From NCBI RefSeq assembly GCF_000400955.1, contig NC_021284.1, positions 310,001 through 374,000 of the forward strand: a stretch of DNA of 64,000 nucleotides, written 5' to 3'. Both the position numbers and the translations under genes were made by a program. The notes under the pieces are model-generated. The model was given only the letters and a program-made list of their open reading frames with translations, did no database searches and was not told the origin of the DNA. Source of the stretch: Spiroplasma syrphidicola EA-1 (GTDB taxonomy: Bacteria > Bacillota_I > Bacilli_A > Mycoplasmatales > Mycoplasmataceae). Below are positions 10,974 to 20,595 of this stretch, one piece after another; the stretch's first letter is position 1, and each line of letters opens with the position of its first letter.

Positions 10974-11738
10974 ATGGCACGAGGAGAAAAACAAAATAAA
11001 AATAGTCAAAAGGATGGTGTAATTAATCATCATATTGAATTTGTCGAAGATAACCGCCCCAATCATTTAAAAAAAATGGAACAGCCAATTCCTAATCGCG
11101 CAGTCAGAAATTTAGGAACCTATAATTTAAAACAGCGCGGAGCTAATCAAAAGTTGCCATATTTTTATGATGTTGAAGCTACTAGTTATTATTTTCAAGG
11201 CAAAAAAGAAATTAGCGCTCGTATTTTTATTATTTTTGGTCAACTCTTGATTTTAATCCCAGCGTTAATCTATGTTCAGTCATTAGCCCAAATTGCCGCC
11301 CAAACAATTCTTGCCTTACTACAAGGTTTAACTGGTGGGTTTGGTGGGGACTTAATTAACCAAAACTCATGGATTGTTGTCTTATTAATTGTAATTTTTG
11401 TTATTGCTTGAGTTTCGCTTTTTTTCTTAACAATGTTACCAATGTTTTTAGCTCGAACAATCAGAACTGTCCGGATTTGAACTAAAATTATTTTGATAAT
11501 AGGGACAATTAATAATGTTATCGTTATTGCAATGGGAATTAGCCAACTAATCTATTTACAGTTAAATAACGCAGTTATTAAGGATACGATGATTGCCAAA
11601 ATTATTCTGTTAGCTGTAACTGTTCTTGCAACTTTGTGTTTTACATTAGGATGTTGATCACTTATCAGTAATAATAAAAAATACTATCGCAATGTGGAAA
11701 ACCAAATTGCGGAACAAATTCGGGAATTAAGAAAATAA
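10974..11738 (+). CDS. Tetraspan membrane protein, paralogue 2 of 4
   Basis: 254-aa protein with a polar cytoplasmic N-terminus of about 80 residues and four predicted transmembrane segments. The family signature is complete: Tyr73-Phe74, Glu79, Ala82-Arg83, Gln90-Leu-Leu at the start of helix 1, and Pro-x4-Arg (PMFLAR) after helix 2. A basic and acidic C-terminal tail (NKKYYRNVENQIAEQIRELRK, shortened here to its character: helical, charged) probably faces the cytoplasm. AAGGAG at 10960-10965 precedes the ATG, which lies just after the previous stop, so the two are probably co-translated. Function unknown. Confidence 0.82.
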
Positions 11739-11756
11739 CAACGGAGGTAAAAAACA

Positions 11757-12470
11757 ATGATTGGGAAAGTAGCAGATAAACGCGCAGGATTAGCGCTTCA
11801 ATGAAATACCAAAACAGAAATTATGGCTCGCTTATTAATTTTTGCGTTTTCTTTTTTAGCAATGATAATGGGTTATTTTGTTGCCGCGGGTTGTGCAATG
11901 GCGTATAATCATTTGAAAGATGTCATTGGAGCAATGGACCATGGAGCTTATAAAATAAATTATATTATTGGAGGTGTTTGTGGCCTTATTGTTGGAATTT
12001 TCTTTTTTGTCTTTATTGGAATTCCGGCCATTAAAGTACGTCGAGCTGAAAGTGTTAAACCGTGAATTATTTTGGCCACAATTTTTAACAGTTCTTATTA
12101 TGTTTTAACCTTTAGTCTGTTAGCTTCTTTTGCCATCATTTATCACAATTTTAATCAATACTTTTTAACAGCTGTTATTATTTTACCGCTTTGTTGTTTA
12201 ATCACTTTTGTGATGTATTTTTTCTTTTGACGAGAAGTTAAAAAACAATGGAAAATGCGTAAAGGGTTTGAATATTTAGCAGAAGAAAAATCATTTCAAG
12301 CAAATGAAGCAAAATTAGAGGAATTAGAACGTCGTCGTCAAATCCTCTATCAAGCTGAAGTTATTAAACATCAACACGATAAGCACAGCTTAAATGAACA
12401 AGCAAATCAAAAAAATCATGTTTTACAGCAAAAACATGTATGAACCGAAGAAGAACGAGAAGAAGAATAG
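11757..12470 (+). CDS. Tetraspan membrane protein with charged helical tail, paralogue 3 of 4
   Basis: 237-aa protein with four predicted transmembrane segments (about 26-50, 68-92, 103-125, 132-155) and a long cytoplasmic C-terminal tail of about 75 residues, rich in Glu, Lys and Gln and likely coiled coil. The signature is the most diverged of the four: Trp16, Glu21, Ala24-Arg25, Ser32 in place of Gln, and Pro-x4-Arg (PAIKVR) after helix 2. The tail could be a docking surface for a cytosolic partner such as the RavA ATPase encoded downstream (inference only). ACGGAGGTAA precedes ATG 11757. Several TGA codons are Trp. Confidence 0.82.
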
Positions 12471-12495
12471 TAATTTTTAATTAGGAGAAGTGTAA

Positions 12496-15186
12496 ATGAC
12501 AAGCGAACAAAAACCAAAACCATTAGCAAACCGTTCACGGCGTAAAACTAATTTAAAAGTTATGATTTCTTTGGCGGCAATTATTATTTTAGGAGCCCTT
12601 GGGGGGATTATTTATGCTGTTGTCGTGGAATCTTCATTTTATGATAAAGATCCATGAGCTAATGCGATTCCATTAGATAATGCTATTGCCAGTGAAATTA
12701 ATAAGCGTCTGTCAAAACCACTACTTAATAGTAATGGGACAGCTAATCCTGATAATTTAAAATCCTATCTTCATTTTACTGTTCCGGAAAAAAGTAGTTT
12801 AACTTCATATAGTAATAAACAAGATAGTGATTTAATTCGTAATTGATTTGCTGGGGAAGAGTGAATTTTAAATAATTATAGTGCTGTTAATGAAATGTTA
12901 AATGGAACCGGCGCGGAATTATCTGGTACGCAAGTGATCTATAAAAACCAAAAATATAAATTGGAGTTAAAACCAAAAATTTTAGCTTATCCATATGATA
13001 ATGGGGATGATAAGTATGGGGAAGTTTCTTTTCAACCCCTAGATTTATCCTTGGGATTATTTTCTTACCAAGTTCGTTTTGCGTTACAGTTAGTTGGTAA
13101 AGACCAAGGGGGTAATTATCTTGATTTTTATAAAACCTATGATTTTTCTTATAATGCCGGCTTAGGTACAGGTTTTAGTCCATTAACTGTACCACAATTA
13201 TTATTTTTAATTAATAATCAAGAAGTGAAAAATTTTATTAGTAGTGGGGCCATTAACTTACAAACAAAGAATAATGAATTATTGGATCGCACTTTACAAC
13301 AATATTATTCAATTCGTGATAATAATGCTCCAGATAAAATTATCTTTACTGAAGAAATTAAAAATAAAAATAATGAAGCATTTGCTAAACTTGGTGCTAA
13401 CCCAAATGCAAGTGATCAAAATCTAAATATTAAATATGATTCTCGTCATTTTACAACTTTAGATGCTTTTGGGGCGAGCCTTTTTACAAATCATAGTCCG
13501 GGTTATAGTACGATTAATGCTGTTTATCAAGCGTTAGGAATTGGGATGCCTCGTTTTAGTAACGTTGGTAATTATGATTTATATGATAGAACAACAAGTT
13601 GAAATTTTTTACCAAATCAAATGATTAATGCCCGGGTTAATTCTTACCAAGGTTATATTAAAGAATTAGGAATTAATTCAGATAATATTGCTGATAATGT
13701 TAATTATCAGCAAGGTACCGCTGGTTATCAACAGTACATGTGGGGTTCTGAACATCAAATTTTCCGGAATCAAGTAGAAATTAAATTCTTAAATATTAAT
13801 ACCGGGGGTGCTAATAATATTGTTCGCCCAGCGACAACAATTTTTTATGACCAACAAAGTTATACCAGTCGTTCAATTAATTTTAGTGATTATAATCTTA
13901 GTGCTGATTTAACCCCTGCACTGCAAAAAATCACTTATCAGGATGGTGTTAACGATGTTAATACAAAATTAAATCAACAACAGGCTACTATTCAAAATAA
14001 TGTTAAAAATTTTATTGTCCGTAAATTAAATAACAATCATATTATTGCAAATAATATTATTCAAAGTGTTAAAGTTGGTTGAGGTTCAAATGAAACAGTA
14101 ATTGGGGGAACAACAACAAGCTGAAATCCAATTGTGAATGGAGCCGAACGTGGTAATAGTAGTGTTTATTATCAAGACAAAGTTTTTGCTTTTCCCGAAA
14201 TTAGTGTTAAAGTTACTTTTACCCAGCCAAACCAAGCTAATATTACTAATAAATTTAAAGTAAATAATTGAGTAGTTAAAGACCCATTTGGCACACCGAA
14301 AAATAATCTCCAAGTGTTTACAAATGACTTAAATTTAACGCGCCAATATACAACCTTAGATGGCATTAGTAGTTTAAAAAATAATTATAGTACGTTATTC
14401 CTTGAAAAAGCTCAGCAATGAATTAACAATAATCCTCAAGGCCATAATAATGAAAAACCAACACAACAAGGGAAAGATTTTACAACGCAATTAGTAGATA
14501 AAACAACGGGACGAACTAATGGTAATAATTTAAAAGTTGGCCAATATCAAGGACAAATTACAGCCTTAAATAGCTCGCTTAGTTTTCAAGGAACAGTTAC
14601 TTCTAACCCAATTGTCGTAAGCCAAGCCCCAATTACAGCAATTAGCTTATCATCAATGTCCCTAACAACCCGGGATAAAGAACAGGCGATTTATAATCGG
14701 ATTAAAAATGAGGTTTTAACAAAAGCCCATAATATGGGGCTAGCTTTAAACCAAAATGATTTTACGATTGAGGGAATTACAACAAATAATGTCAATTTAA
14801 CTGCTGGAACCCATCAAATTACGATTCGGGCTAGTGGGGGCGATAATCTAGTAACTGGAATAGCATCATTTAATTTAAATGTCCAAACAATTGATTTAGA
14901 CAGTTTAGCTGGTAATCGTATTACTCCTAATAATCAAACTATTAATAGTTCAGTTGCAGGGGTTGTTAATAGTGCAAAAAACCAATTAAAATCAGTTTTT
15001 AATGAGAATGATTTTGGATCAATTGATCTTAATAATTTTGATATTTATATTACTGATGCGAATGATCAGCGAGTATTAAGTTCAACCTTTGAAACTGCTG
15101 GCCAATATTGATTACGAATTGAAATAATTCATGAAGGGTCAAAATGATTCCGTGGTTATATTAAAAAAGGATTTATTGTAAACTAA
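12496..15186 (+). CDS. Giant single-pass surface protein, unknown function
   Basis: 896-aa protein with a short basic cytoplasmic N-terminus, one transmembrane segment at about residues 22-44, and a predicted extracellular domain of about 850 residues rich in Asn, Gln, Thr and Ser. The last 180 residues look like two tandem units of about 90 residues (about 712-800 and 801-896). Each has a short beta start, a helix, an N-D-F turn, then AG-x-(4-5)-I and a terminal beta strand. No protease, nuclease or glycosidase motif was seen. TTAGGAGAAG precedes ATG 12496. It ends the first tetraspan unit, and a second promoter follows at 15195. Adhesin or the external arm of a membrane complex are the obvious options. 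Confidence 0.82.
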
Positions 15187-15194
15187 ATTTATAC

Positions 15195-15224
15195 TTGCCT
15201 AATTTAATAAAAAAATGCTACAAT
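15195..15224 (+). promoter_or_regulatory. Promoter for the tetraspan-RavA-ViaA unit
   Basis: TTGCCT (15195-15200), 18-base spacer, TACAAT (15219-15224) with a TGC extension before the -10. It lies 27 bases before ATG 15251. No terminator separates it from the previous gene, so readthrough from the upstream unit is also expected. Confidence 0.55.
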
Positions 15225-15250
15225 TATACCAATGATAAAGAGGGATAGAA

Positions 15251-15919
15251 ATGAAACAGAAACCGACATATGGTAGTGATTTTCCAGATTTGGAATTAAT
15301 TAATACAGCGTCTGAGCGGAAAAAAATTGAAGATGAAATGGCACAATTGGCTCCGGAAGAGGAAAAACGTTTTAAATTTGTTTCCCCAATTCAGCATAAT
15401 GATTTTTCCCAACGAAAAATGTATTGAAGTAGTCCCCTTGAAAAAGTTGGCCGGGCTTTTATTATTATTGCCCAGCTATTAGCAATTACACTCGCTTATT
15501 TTATTGGTCAAAAAGTTATTGTCCTTGTCTTAGGGGGAATGATTAATCCTGATATTAAAGTGTTTGGAACAATTTATGTTCGGGACCTTTTAACATTTGG
15601 GTTCTTATTTATTACCTTGGTTTTTGGGTTATTATATTTTATTCCGATGGCAATGGTTCGAACAGCGGGAGGAATTTATGGTTGAGCTATTACTTACATT
15701 GTTTTAGCCATCTTGTATTTTTTCTTTATTGAAATAATTTGCGCTGTATTATTAATTTTAGGAAGTGTTAAACAACTTTCTGGTCTTGAATCAATTAGTA
15801 TTTGACTATTTATTTTTATGGCGGTTGTTTTAGCAATTACTTCCCTATGAATTATTGGGGCGTGTTTATTAATTGTTAAATCAGATGACATTAAACGAAA
15901 AATTAACTTGGAAGTATAA
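15251..15919 (+). CDS. Tetraspan membrane protein, paralogue 4 of 4, in the RavA-ViaA unit
   Basis: 222-aa membrane protein with a charged cytoplasmic N-terminus of about 65 residues and four predicted transmembrane segments. It has the full tetraspan signature: Tyr58-Trp59, Glu64, Gly67-Arg68, Gln75-Leu-Leu, and Pro-x4-Arg (PMAMVR) after helix 2. AGAGGGATAG precedes ATG 15251. The stop is 11 bases before the RavA start, with the AAGGAGAG ribosome site of ravA in between, so this paralogue is directly co-transcribed with the ATPase. That makes it the best candidate for a physical partner of RavA/ViaA at the membrane (inference). Confidence 0.82.
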
Positions 15920-15930
15920 GGAGAGATAAA

Positions 15931-17408
15931 ATGAAATTGACAGAACGGTTAGAGAATTTAATACAACAATTACAAAAAGATGTCTATGAAAAAGATGAAA
16001 TTTTTCGTTTGGCTTTATTAGCAATGCTAAGTGGAGAATCAATTTTCTTATTAGGAAAACCAGGGATTGCGAAGTCGTTGGTTGCGCGACGCCTAAAATT
16101 TGCTTTTAAAAATGGAACCATTTTTGAATATTTAATGAACCGTTTTTCAACTCCTGAAGAAATTTTTGGACCAATTTCAATTGAAGATTTACAACGGGGA
16201 GTTTATCGCCGTTTAATTGATAAATATCTCCCAACAGCCGAAATTGTCTTTTTAGATGAAATTTGAAAAGCTGGACCATCAATCCAAAATACATTGTTAA
16301 CTATTATTAATGAAAAAATCTTCCGTAATGCGGGAGTTGATATGAAAGTACCAATGAAACTATTAATTTCAGCATCAAACGAATTACCAGCCGAAGGTCA
16401 AGGATTAGAAGCCTTATATGACCGTTTTATTATTCGTTATATTGCCCATGGTCTAGAAGACACTGGTAATTTTAACCATATGTTAGCTGGGGTAACAGAT
16501 TTAGATGTTGAAGTTGATGAAGATTTACAAATTAAACATGACGAATACGATATATGACGTAAAGAAATTAATAAAGTCCAATTTAGTCAAGCAACTTTTG
16601 ATTTTATTGCCCGTTTCCGTAAGGCAATGTATTTAGCAACAGAAGGAACATATTATATTTCTGATCGTCGGTGAAAAAAATCGCCCAATTAATGAAAGCA
16701 TCAGCTTATTATAATGGACGTAGTGTTGTTGATAAACCAGATTGAGTTGTTATTCCATACTGTATTTGAGATGATGAGCAACAAGAAGAAGCCTATAATG
16801 CTATTTTTAATGAGTTTTATTTAGATGCTTTAACATTTGATGTTCGTGATAAAAAGAATCGGTTAAACCGCGAATTAGAAGAATTATCACAACAATATGA
16901 TAACTTACAAGAAGCAATTAGTAATAAAAGTGAATATTACGATGTTTTTGATGGTAAATTACAAGGAACTTTCCACCGGATTTTATGAAAAGATGTGACA
17001 AAACCAATTTGTTTTCTTCGCGTTGAGGATTTAATTGACGCACGCCAAAATAAAGGTCAAGCAACTATTGTTGAATTTTATTATGGAGAAGACTTGGATA
17101 ATATGCAAGATGTTTTACAAACAGAAGTATCTTATGTTAATGATCGCACCTTAAAAATTTTAAAAACTGGGGAAAACGTCACAGTTGAAGTTAAAAACTT
17201 AAAAGTAGACCAAACAGCTAGTCAATTAGAACGCCGAATTTTAGCCGTTGAACAAGAAATTAACCGCTTAGAAACAGCGTTCCCTGATGAAAAAGAGCGC
17301 TTGCTATCATTAAGTTGTTTATTCTTTAATAATCGTTATTATTTAGCAGTCAATAATGCTTTTAGTGATGAAAACTTGAGTTTTATTAATGAAGAACAAG
17401 GTCATTAA
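15931..17408 (+). pseudogene. ravA: RavA-type MoxR AAA+ ATPase with a -1 frame break (slippage, programmed frameshift, error or pseudogene)
   Basis: MoxR-family AAA+ ATPase of the RavA type, which partners a VWA protein. Walker A is GKPGIAKS (about residues 44-51), followed by ARRLKFAF and [11 protein letters not shown], Walker B is FLDEIWKAGP, sensor 1 is SASNELP and the arginine-finger region ALYDRFIIRY. All match E. coli RavA closely. The zero frame runs to TAA 16690-16692 and would give 253 aa ending soon after the AAA+ core. The homologous C-terminal half continues in the -1 frame from 16680 to 17408. Adding one base at the A7 run 16674-16680 gives 492 aa, close to the 498 of E. coli RavA. 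The heptamer A AAA AAA is in the exact phase for -1 slippage. Whether a full-length product is made cannot be told from sequence. Confidence 0.85.
16674..16680 (+). promoter_or_regulatory. A7 slippery heptamer at the ravA frame break
   Basis: Seven A residues read in the zero frame as tgA AAA AAA tcg, i.e. X XXY YYZ in the right phase for -1 ribosomal frameshifting, and also a homopolymer suited to polymerase slippage. An 8-A tract would restore the frame. Only a weak 4-bp hairpin (AAGC/GCTT, 16696-16707) is visible downstream and no upstream Shine-Dalgarno stimulator, so programmed shifting is unproven. Confidence 0.45.
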
Positions 17409-17433
17409 GCGCAGTTACTAAAGGGGAGTTAAC

Positions 17434-18978
17434 ATGCAAAATTATTTAGAACATAAAACAATGGAAAAATTAGCGAAAAAGCTTGATGATTTAAAACAAG
17501 AGGATTTAAAAAATCCGGCCATTGTTTTAAAAACGAAATCAAATCGTTGATTAGCTGATTTATATAATGATTCTGTTAATAATTTTTACGATAAAGAATT
17601 AGAAAATGAGTTAGCAAAGATTCCTTTACCCCCAACAATGGAAAAAGAAATTTATCTTTTTAATTGGATTAAAGTTAATGGTTATGAAGGTTTAAAACAA
17701 AATTACCCAAAAACACAAGATTTTTTATTCAAGGTTAATTCACCATTTTATGATCGCCTAAATTTTTATCGTTATGAATTTAATAAAGAAAATAGTAACC
17801 CTAAGTTATTATTTCGGGACTTTATTAGTACATGAGAAAATATTTTAATTAAACGCTTGATTGATTATCGCTTTGCTAAAATTGAGGAAATCAGGGCAAA
17901 GTTTTCCCAGCAATTATATAATCGTTTGGAAATTATGAACAAATCAAATAAATTATTAAAAACGACTTGAAATTTCTTTGGTAAACTATGAGACCCCGAA
18001 AAGGCCTTAAAAAAAGGGGTTGACATGGCCGCCATTGAAAAGTTTGCCCTTTTTTTAGAAACAAATCCAGCCATTATGGAAATTGCGACTTTATTAGGAC
18101 GCTATCAAGGGGAAAGTAAGTTAATTGAAGAACGAATTCTTGACCAAATTGTCATGGATTTTGAATGACAACCGATTGGTTCTTCACCCGAAGAAATTAT
18201 TGGGGCGACGGAGTCAAAAGATTTAGAACATTTATTTCCAGCGGAATTAGTTTTTTTGCGTGACCCGGTTTTAAAATACATTTTTTATAAAAAATTTATT
18301 GAAGGGAAATTAACAACTTTTGAATTTATTTCCCAAGATCAAGTTCCAATTGAACAAGTAAAATTAGAAACAGTTAAAACTCGTGTGCCTGAAGAAAAGG
18401 GGCCAATTATTTTATCAATTGATACTTCTTCGTCAATGCAAGGTAGTCCAGAACAAATTGCCAAAGCTTTAGCCTTAGCGATTGTTAAAATAGCTGGCCA
18501 AGATAAACGGCCATGTTATATGATTAATTTTTCGAAATCAATTGATGCCTATGATTTATCCCATTTAAAAAATTCAATTCCAGAATTAGTTGAGTTTTTA
18601 GCAAAAAGTTTTAAAAGTGATACTGATTTAGACCCAGCCCTGATTCATGCTTTGGACGTGATGGAAACTAATCAATATTTCAATGCTGATTTACTAGTTA
18701 TTAGTGATTTTATGACAGGAGAATTATCCGAACAAGTTGCAATGAAAGTTGAGCATTTAAAGCAGCGTCGTAATCGGTTCCATGCAATTTTGATTGGAAC
18801 AAATAGTAATGAAAACGCCGCGAAAGTTTTTAATAATGCTTGAGTTTATGACCCCCGTGATCCGTTTGCTTCCGAACGGATTCTAGCGGCGTTAAGTGAG
18901 GAAGTGAGTGAACATTATAATAATGTTCCGGGAGCAAAGGAAGTATTAGCCCAAATTCGTACAGGAAAGGAATTTTAA
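17434..18978 (+). CDS. viaA: ViaA-type von Willebrand factor A domain protein
   Basis: 514-aa soluble protein matching the ViaA family, the partner of RavA. The N-terminal 300 residues are helical and poorly conserved; the C-terminal VWA domain carries a complete metal-ion-dependent adhesion site: DTSSS in IDTSSSMQGSPE (about residue 330), the Thr in SDTDLD and the Asp of VISDFMTGE. CYMINFSKSI and the closing RDPFASERI segment also match ViaA. In E. coli, RavA and ViaA act together as a membrane-associated chaperone-like pair. AGGGGAG precedes ATG 17434, 25 bases after ravA ends. The intact frame with many TGA(Trp) codons suggests selection on ViaA and argues against decay of the whole unit. 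Confidence 0.9.
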
Positions 18979-18981
18979 AAA

Positions 18982-19491
18982 ATGATTAAATTAGATAACT
19001 TAATGTTTTTAGCAACAAATCAACATAAATTAGACAATTATATTTTAGAAAAGCATCAATTAACTGCCCAAGCAACCTTTCAAAAAAGATTATTAGCCTT
19101 TTTAATTGAATTAGGGGAGTTTATTAATGAACAACGCGAATTTAAATACTGAAGTACAAAACCAGCTTCAGAAAAAGCAGTTTTATTAGAGGAATTTATT
19201 GATGGAATTCACTTTTTAATAAGTTTAGGTAATACTTTACAAGTGCAGTATCACAAGTATCACTATCAAGGATTAAAACCAAACAAGGAAGTGAGTTTAA
19301 TTGATTTATATTTAAACTGTTTTGTTGTTTTTCCAAAACTAATTAAAAAACCAACTGAAGGTAATTATTTTAAAGTTTTAACGAGTTATTTCCAAATTGC
19401 TGAAAAATTAGGTTTTAGCGAAGAAGAAATCTTAGCAGCGTATATCGCTAAAAATAAAACAAACTTTGACCGCCAAGATAATAATTATTAA
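18982..19491 (+). CDS. Dimeric all-alpha dUTP diphosphatase
   Basis: 169-aa helical protein of the dimeric dUTPase (MazG-related) superfamily, which hydrolyses dUTP to dUMP and pyrophosphate. The Mg-binding motifs are visible: ELGEFINE (ExxE) with FKYWSTKP, then EEFIDGIHF (ExxxD), and the C-terminal AYIAKNKTNFDRQ that closes over the nucleotide. Length fits the single-domain form. ATG 18982 starts three bases after viaA stops; GGAAAGGAA at its 5' side is the likely ribosome site. Position in the RavA-ViaA unit looks like operon packing, though a link cannot be excluded. A trimeric dUTPase is not seen in this window. Confidence 0.85.
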
Positions 19492-19501
19492 AGTTAGTAA
19501 T

Positions 19502-19535
19502 AAAAAAGTTTAGAATCTTATTTCTAAACTTTTTT
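19502..19535. terminator. Bidirectional terminator between the dUTPase gene and fdx
   Basis: AAAAAAGTTTAGAA (19502-19515) pairs with 19522-19535 around a 6-base loop. A-rich and T-rich flanks on both sides let it serve the convergent genes; it overlaps the fdx stop. Confidence 0.85.
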
Positions 19536-19779
19536 ATTGATCATCAGCACTACTTTTACGATTTTCTTTAAATTCTTCCAATGTTTTAATAAAAATTGCG
19601 GCGGTTGGACAAACCATTTGGGCTTCAACAATTTCTAAATCATTATCTTTAGTATTTGCAAAACCATCATCGTCCATAAAAAAAGTCTCACTATCATCAA
19701 TCATTACACAACTACCACAAGCAATACATAAATCGGTATTAACATATGTTCTTTTTTTTGAAATATCGCGCTCTGCCAT
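19534..19779 (-). CDS. fdx: 4Fe-4S ferredoxin
   Basis: 81-aa small acidic electron carrier with one predicted 4Fe-4S cluster. The ligands are C-x2-C-x2-C (CIACGSC) and a distal Cys-Pro (VCPTAAI), the pattern of single-cluster Firmicutes ferredoxins. An in-frame GTG three codons upstream would give 84 aa, but GAGG in TTGAGGTG sits eight bases before ATG 19779 and overlaps that GTG, so I take the ATG. It is monocistronic and convergent with the dUTPase gene. The redox partner is not evident here. Confidence 0.9.
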   Translation of the reverse strand: MAERDISKKRTYVNTDLCIACGSCVMIDDSETFFMDDDGFANTKDNDLEIVEAQMVCPTAAIFIKTLEEFKENRKSSADDQ

Positions 19780-19812
19780 CTTTTTCACCTCAATTATTTT
19801 TATTGTATATAA

Positions 19813-19821
19813 ATAATACCA
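19813..19821 (-). promoter_or_regulatory. Candidate extended -10 promoter for fdx
   Basis: On the minus strand TGG TATTAT, 34 bases upstream of the fdx ATG. The hexamer differs from consensus at one base and no -35 is clear. Confidence 0.4.
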
Positions 19822-19839
19822 AAAATATTGAGAATAATA

Positions 19840-19845
19840 TATAAT
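19840..19845 (+). promoter_or_regulatory. Candidate -10 box for the 19879-cmk-der unit
   Basis: TATAAT at 19840-19845 in a TATATAAT context, 34 bases before GTG 19879. No TG extension and no -35 at good spacing. Confidence 0.4.
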
Positions 19846-19878
19846 TTTAATGTAGTTTAAAAGATGAGGGGTATTTTA

Positions 19879-20580
19879 GTGGAAACAAGAATTGAGAAGT
19901 TTTATCAATTGCGGGAACGAATTAAAAAAGAAATTGAATTAGATCAAGAAATTAATCAAGCTAATCAAGTTATTACAAATTATATGAATAAATTAAATTT
20001 AATTGATAATAGTTTTTTTGTTAATGTAAAATCAGCTTTTGAACAAGAATTTAACTGAGAAAAAGTGTATCTTGATAAAAATCCCGATGAACAACCATAT
20101 CCCCCAAATTTTAAATATGATTTGCAGAACTTATTAGAACAAGTGCAAAAGGCAACAAATATTAGTGCGACAATCAAACCAACTGTTAATCAAGAGGCAA
20201 CAGATGTGATGCATAATATTTTAATTTCGGAAACACTATTAAATAAGCCAACATTTCAAAAATATCAAACTATTTTAGAAGCAATTTTAGAGGATAAAAT
20301 TGTCTATCGTAGTTCATTAGAACAAATTCGCCAAGAAAACAGTACTTTTAAAATTAATTCATCAAACATTGATTTTGCTGTTGTGGCGCAAATGCGAAAA
20401 AATGATGAACGACCAGTGAATATGATGCTAAAAGATGTTAATAACATCATTGAAGAAAAACATAATGTTTTATTAACAGCATATCGAAAAGTAAAACCAA
20501 AATACAAAATTTTGTTAGGAACAATTTGCACTTTACTTGTTTTAATAGCGATAATTTTGGGATTATTTTTTCTATTGTAA
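19879..20580 (+). CDS. Tail-anchored membrane protein, unknown function
   Basis: 233-aa protein, mostly helical and charged, with a single hydrophobic segment at the extreme C-terminus (about residues 211-233, ILLGTICTLLVLIAIILGL), preceded by a basic stretch RKVKPKYK. That suggests a cytosolic domain anchored by its tail. I chose GTG 19879 because GAGGGG at 19866-19871 lies seven bases upstream; ATG 19864 would put the ribosome site inside the gene. TGA at 20056 is Trp. It lies 15 bases before cmk in the same unit. No family recognised. Confidence 0.75.
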
Positions 20581-20595
20581 GGGGGAAACAAAATT

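Noticed and set aside
13244-13426. Alternative-frame ORF inside the 896-aa surface protein
   Set aside because: Lies wholly in a longer, well-formed frame; no start signals.
16696-16707. Hairpin as stimulator of ravA frameshifting
   Set aside because: Only four base pairs (AAGC/GCTT) and 15 bases from the slippery site; too weak to claim.
19780-19788. GTG start giving an 84-aa ferredoxin
   Set aside because: The GAGG ribosome site overlaps this GTG; the ATG at 19779 is spaced correctly.
19864-19878. ATG 19864 as start of the tail-anchored protein
   Set aside because: The GAGGGG ribosome site would lie inside the coding region; GTG 19879 fits it.
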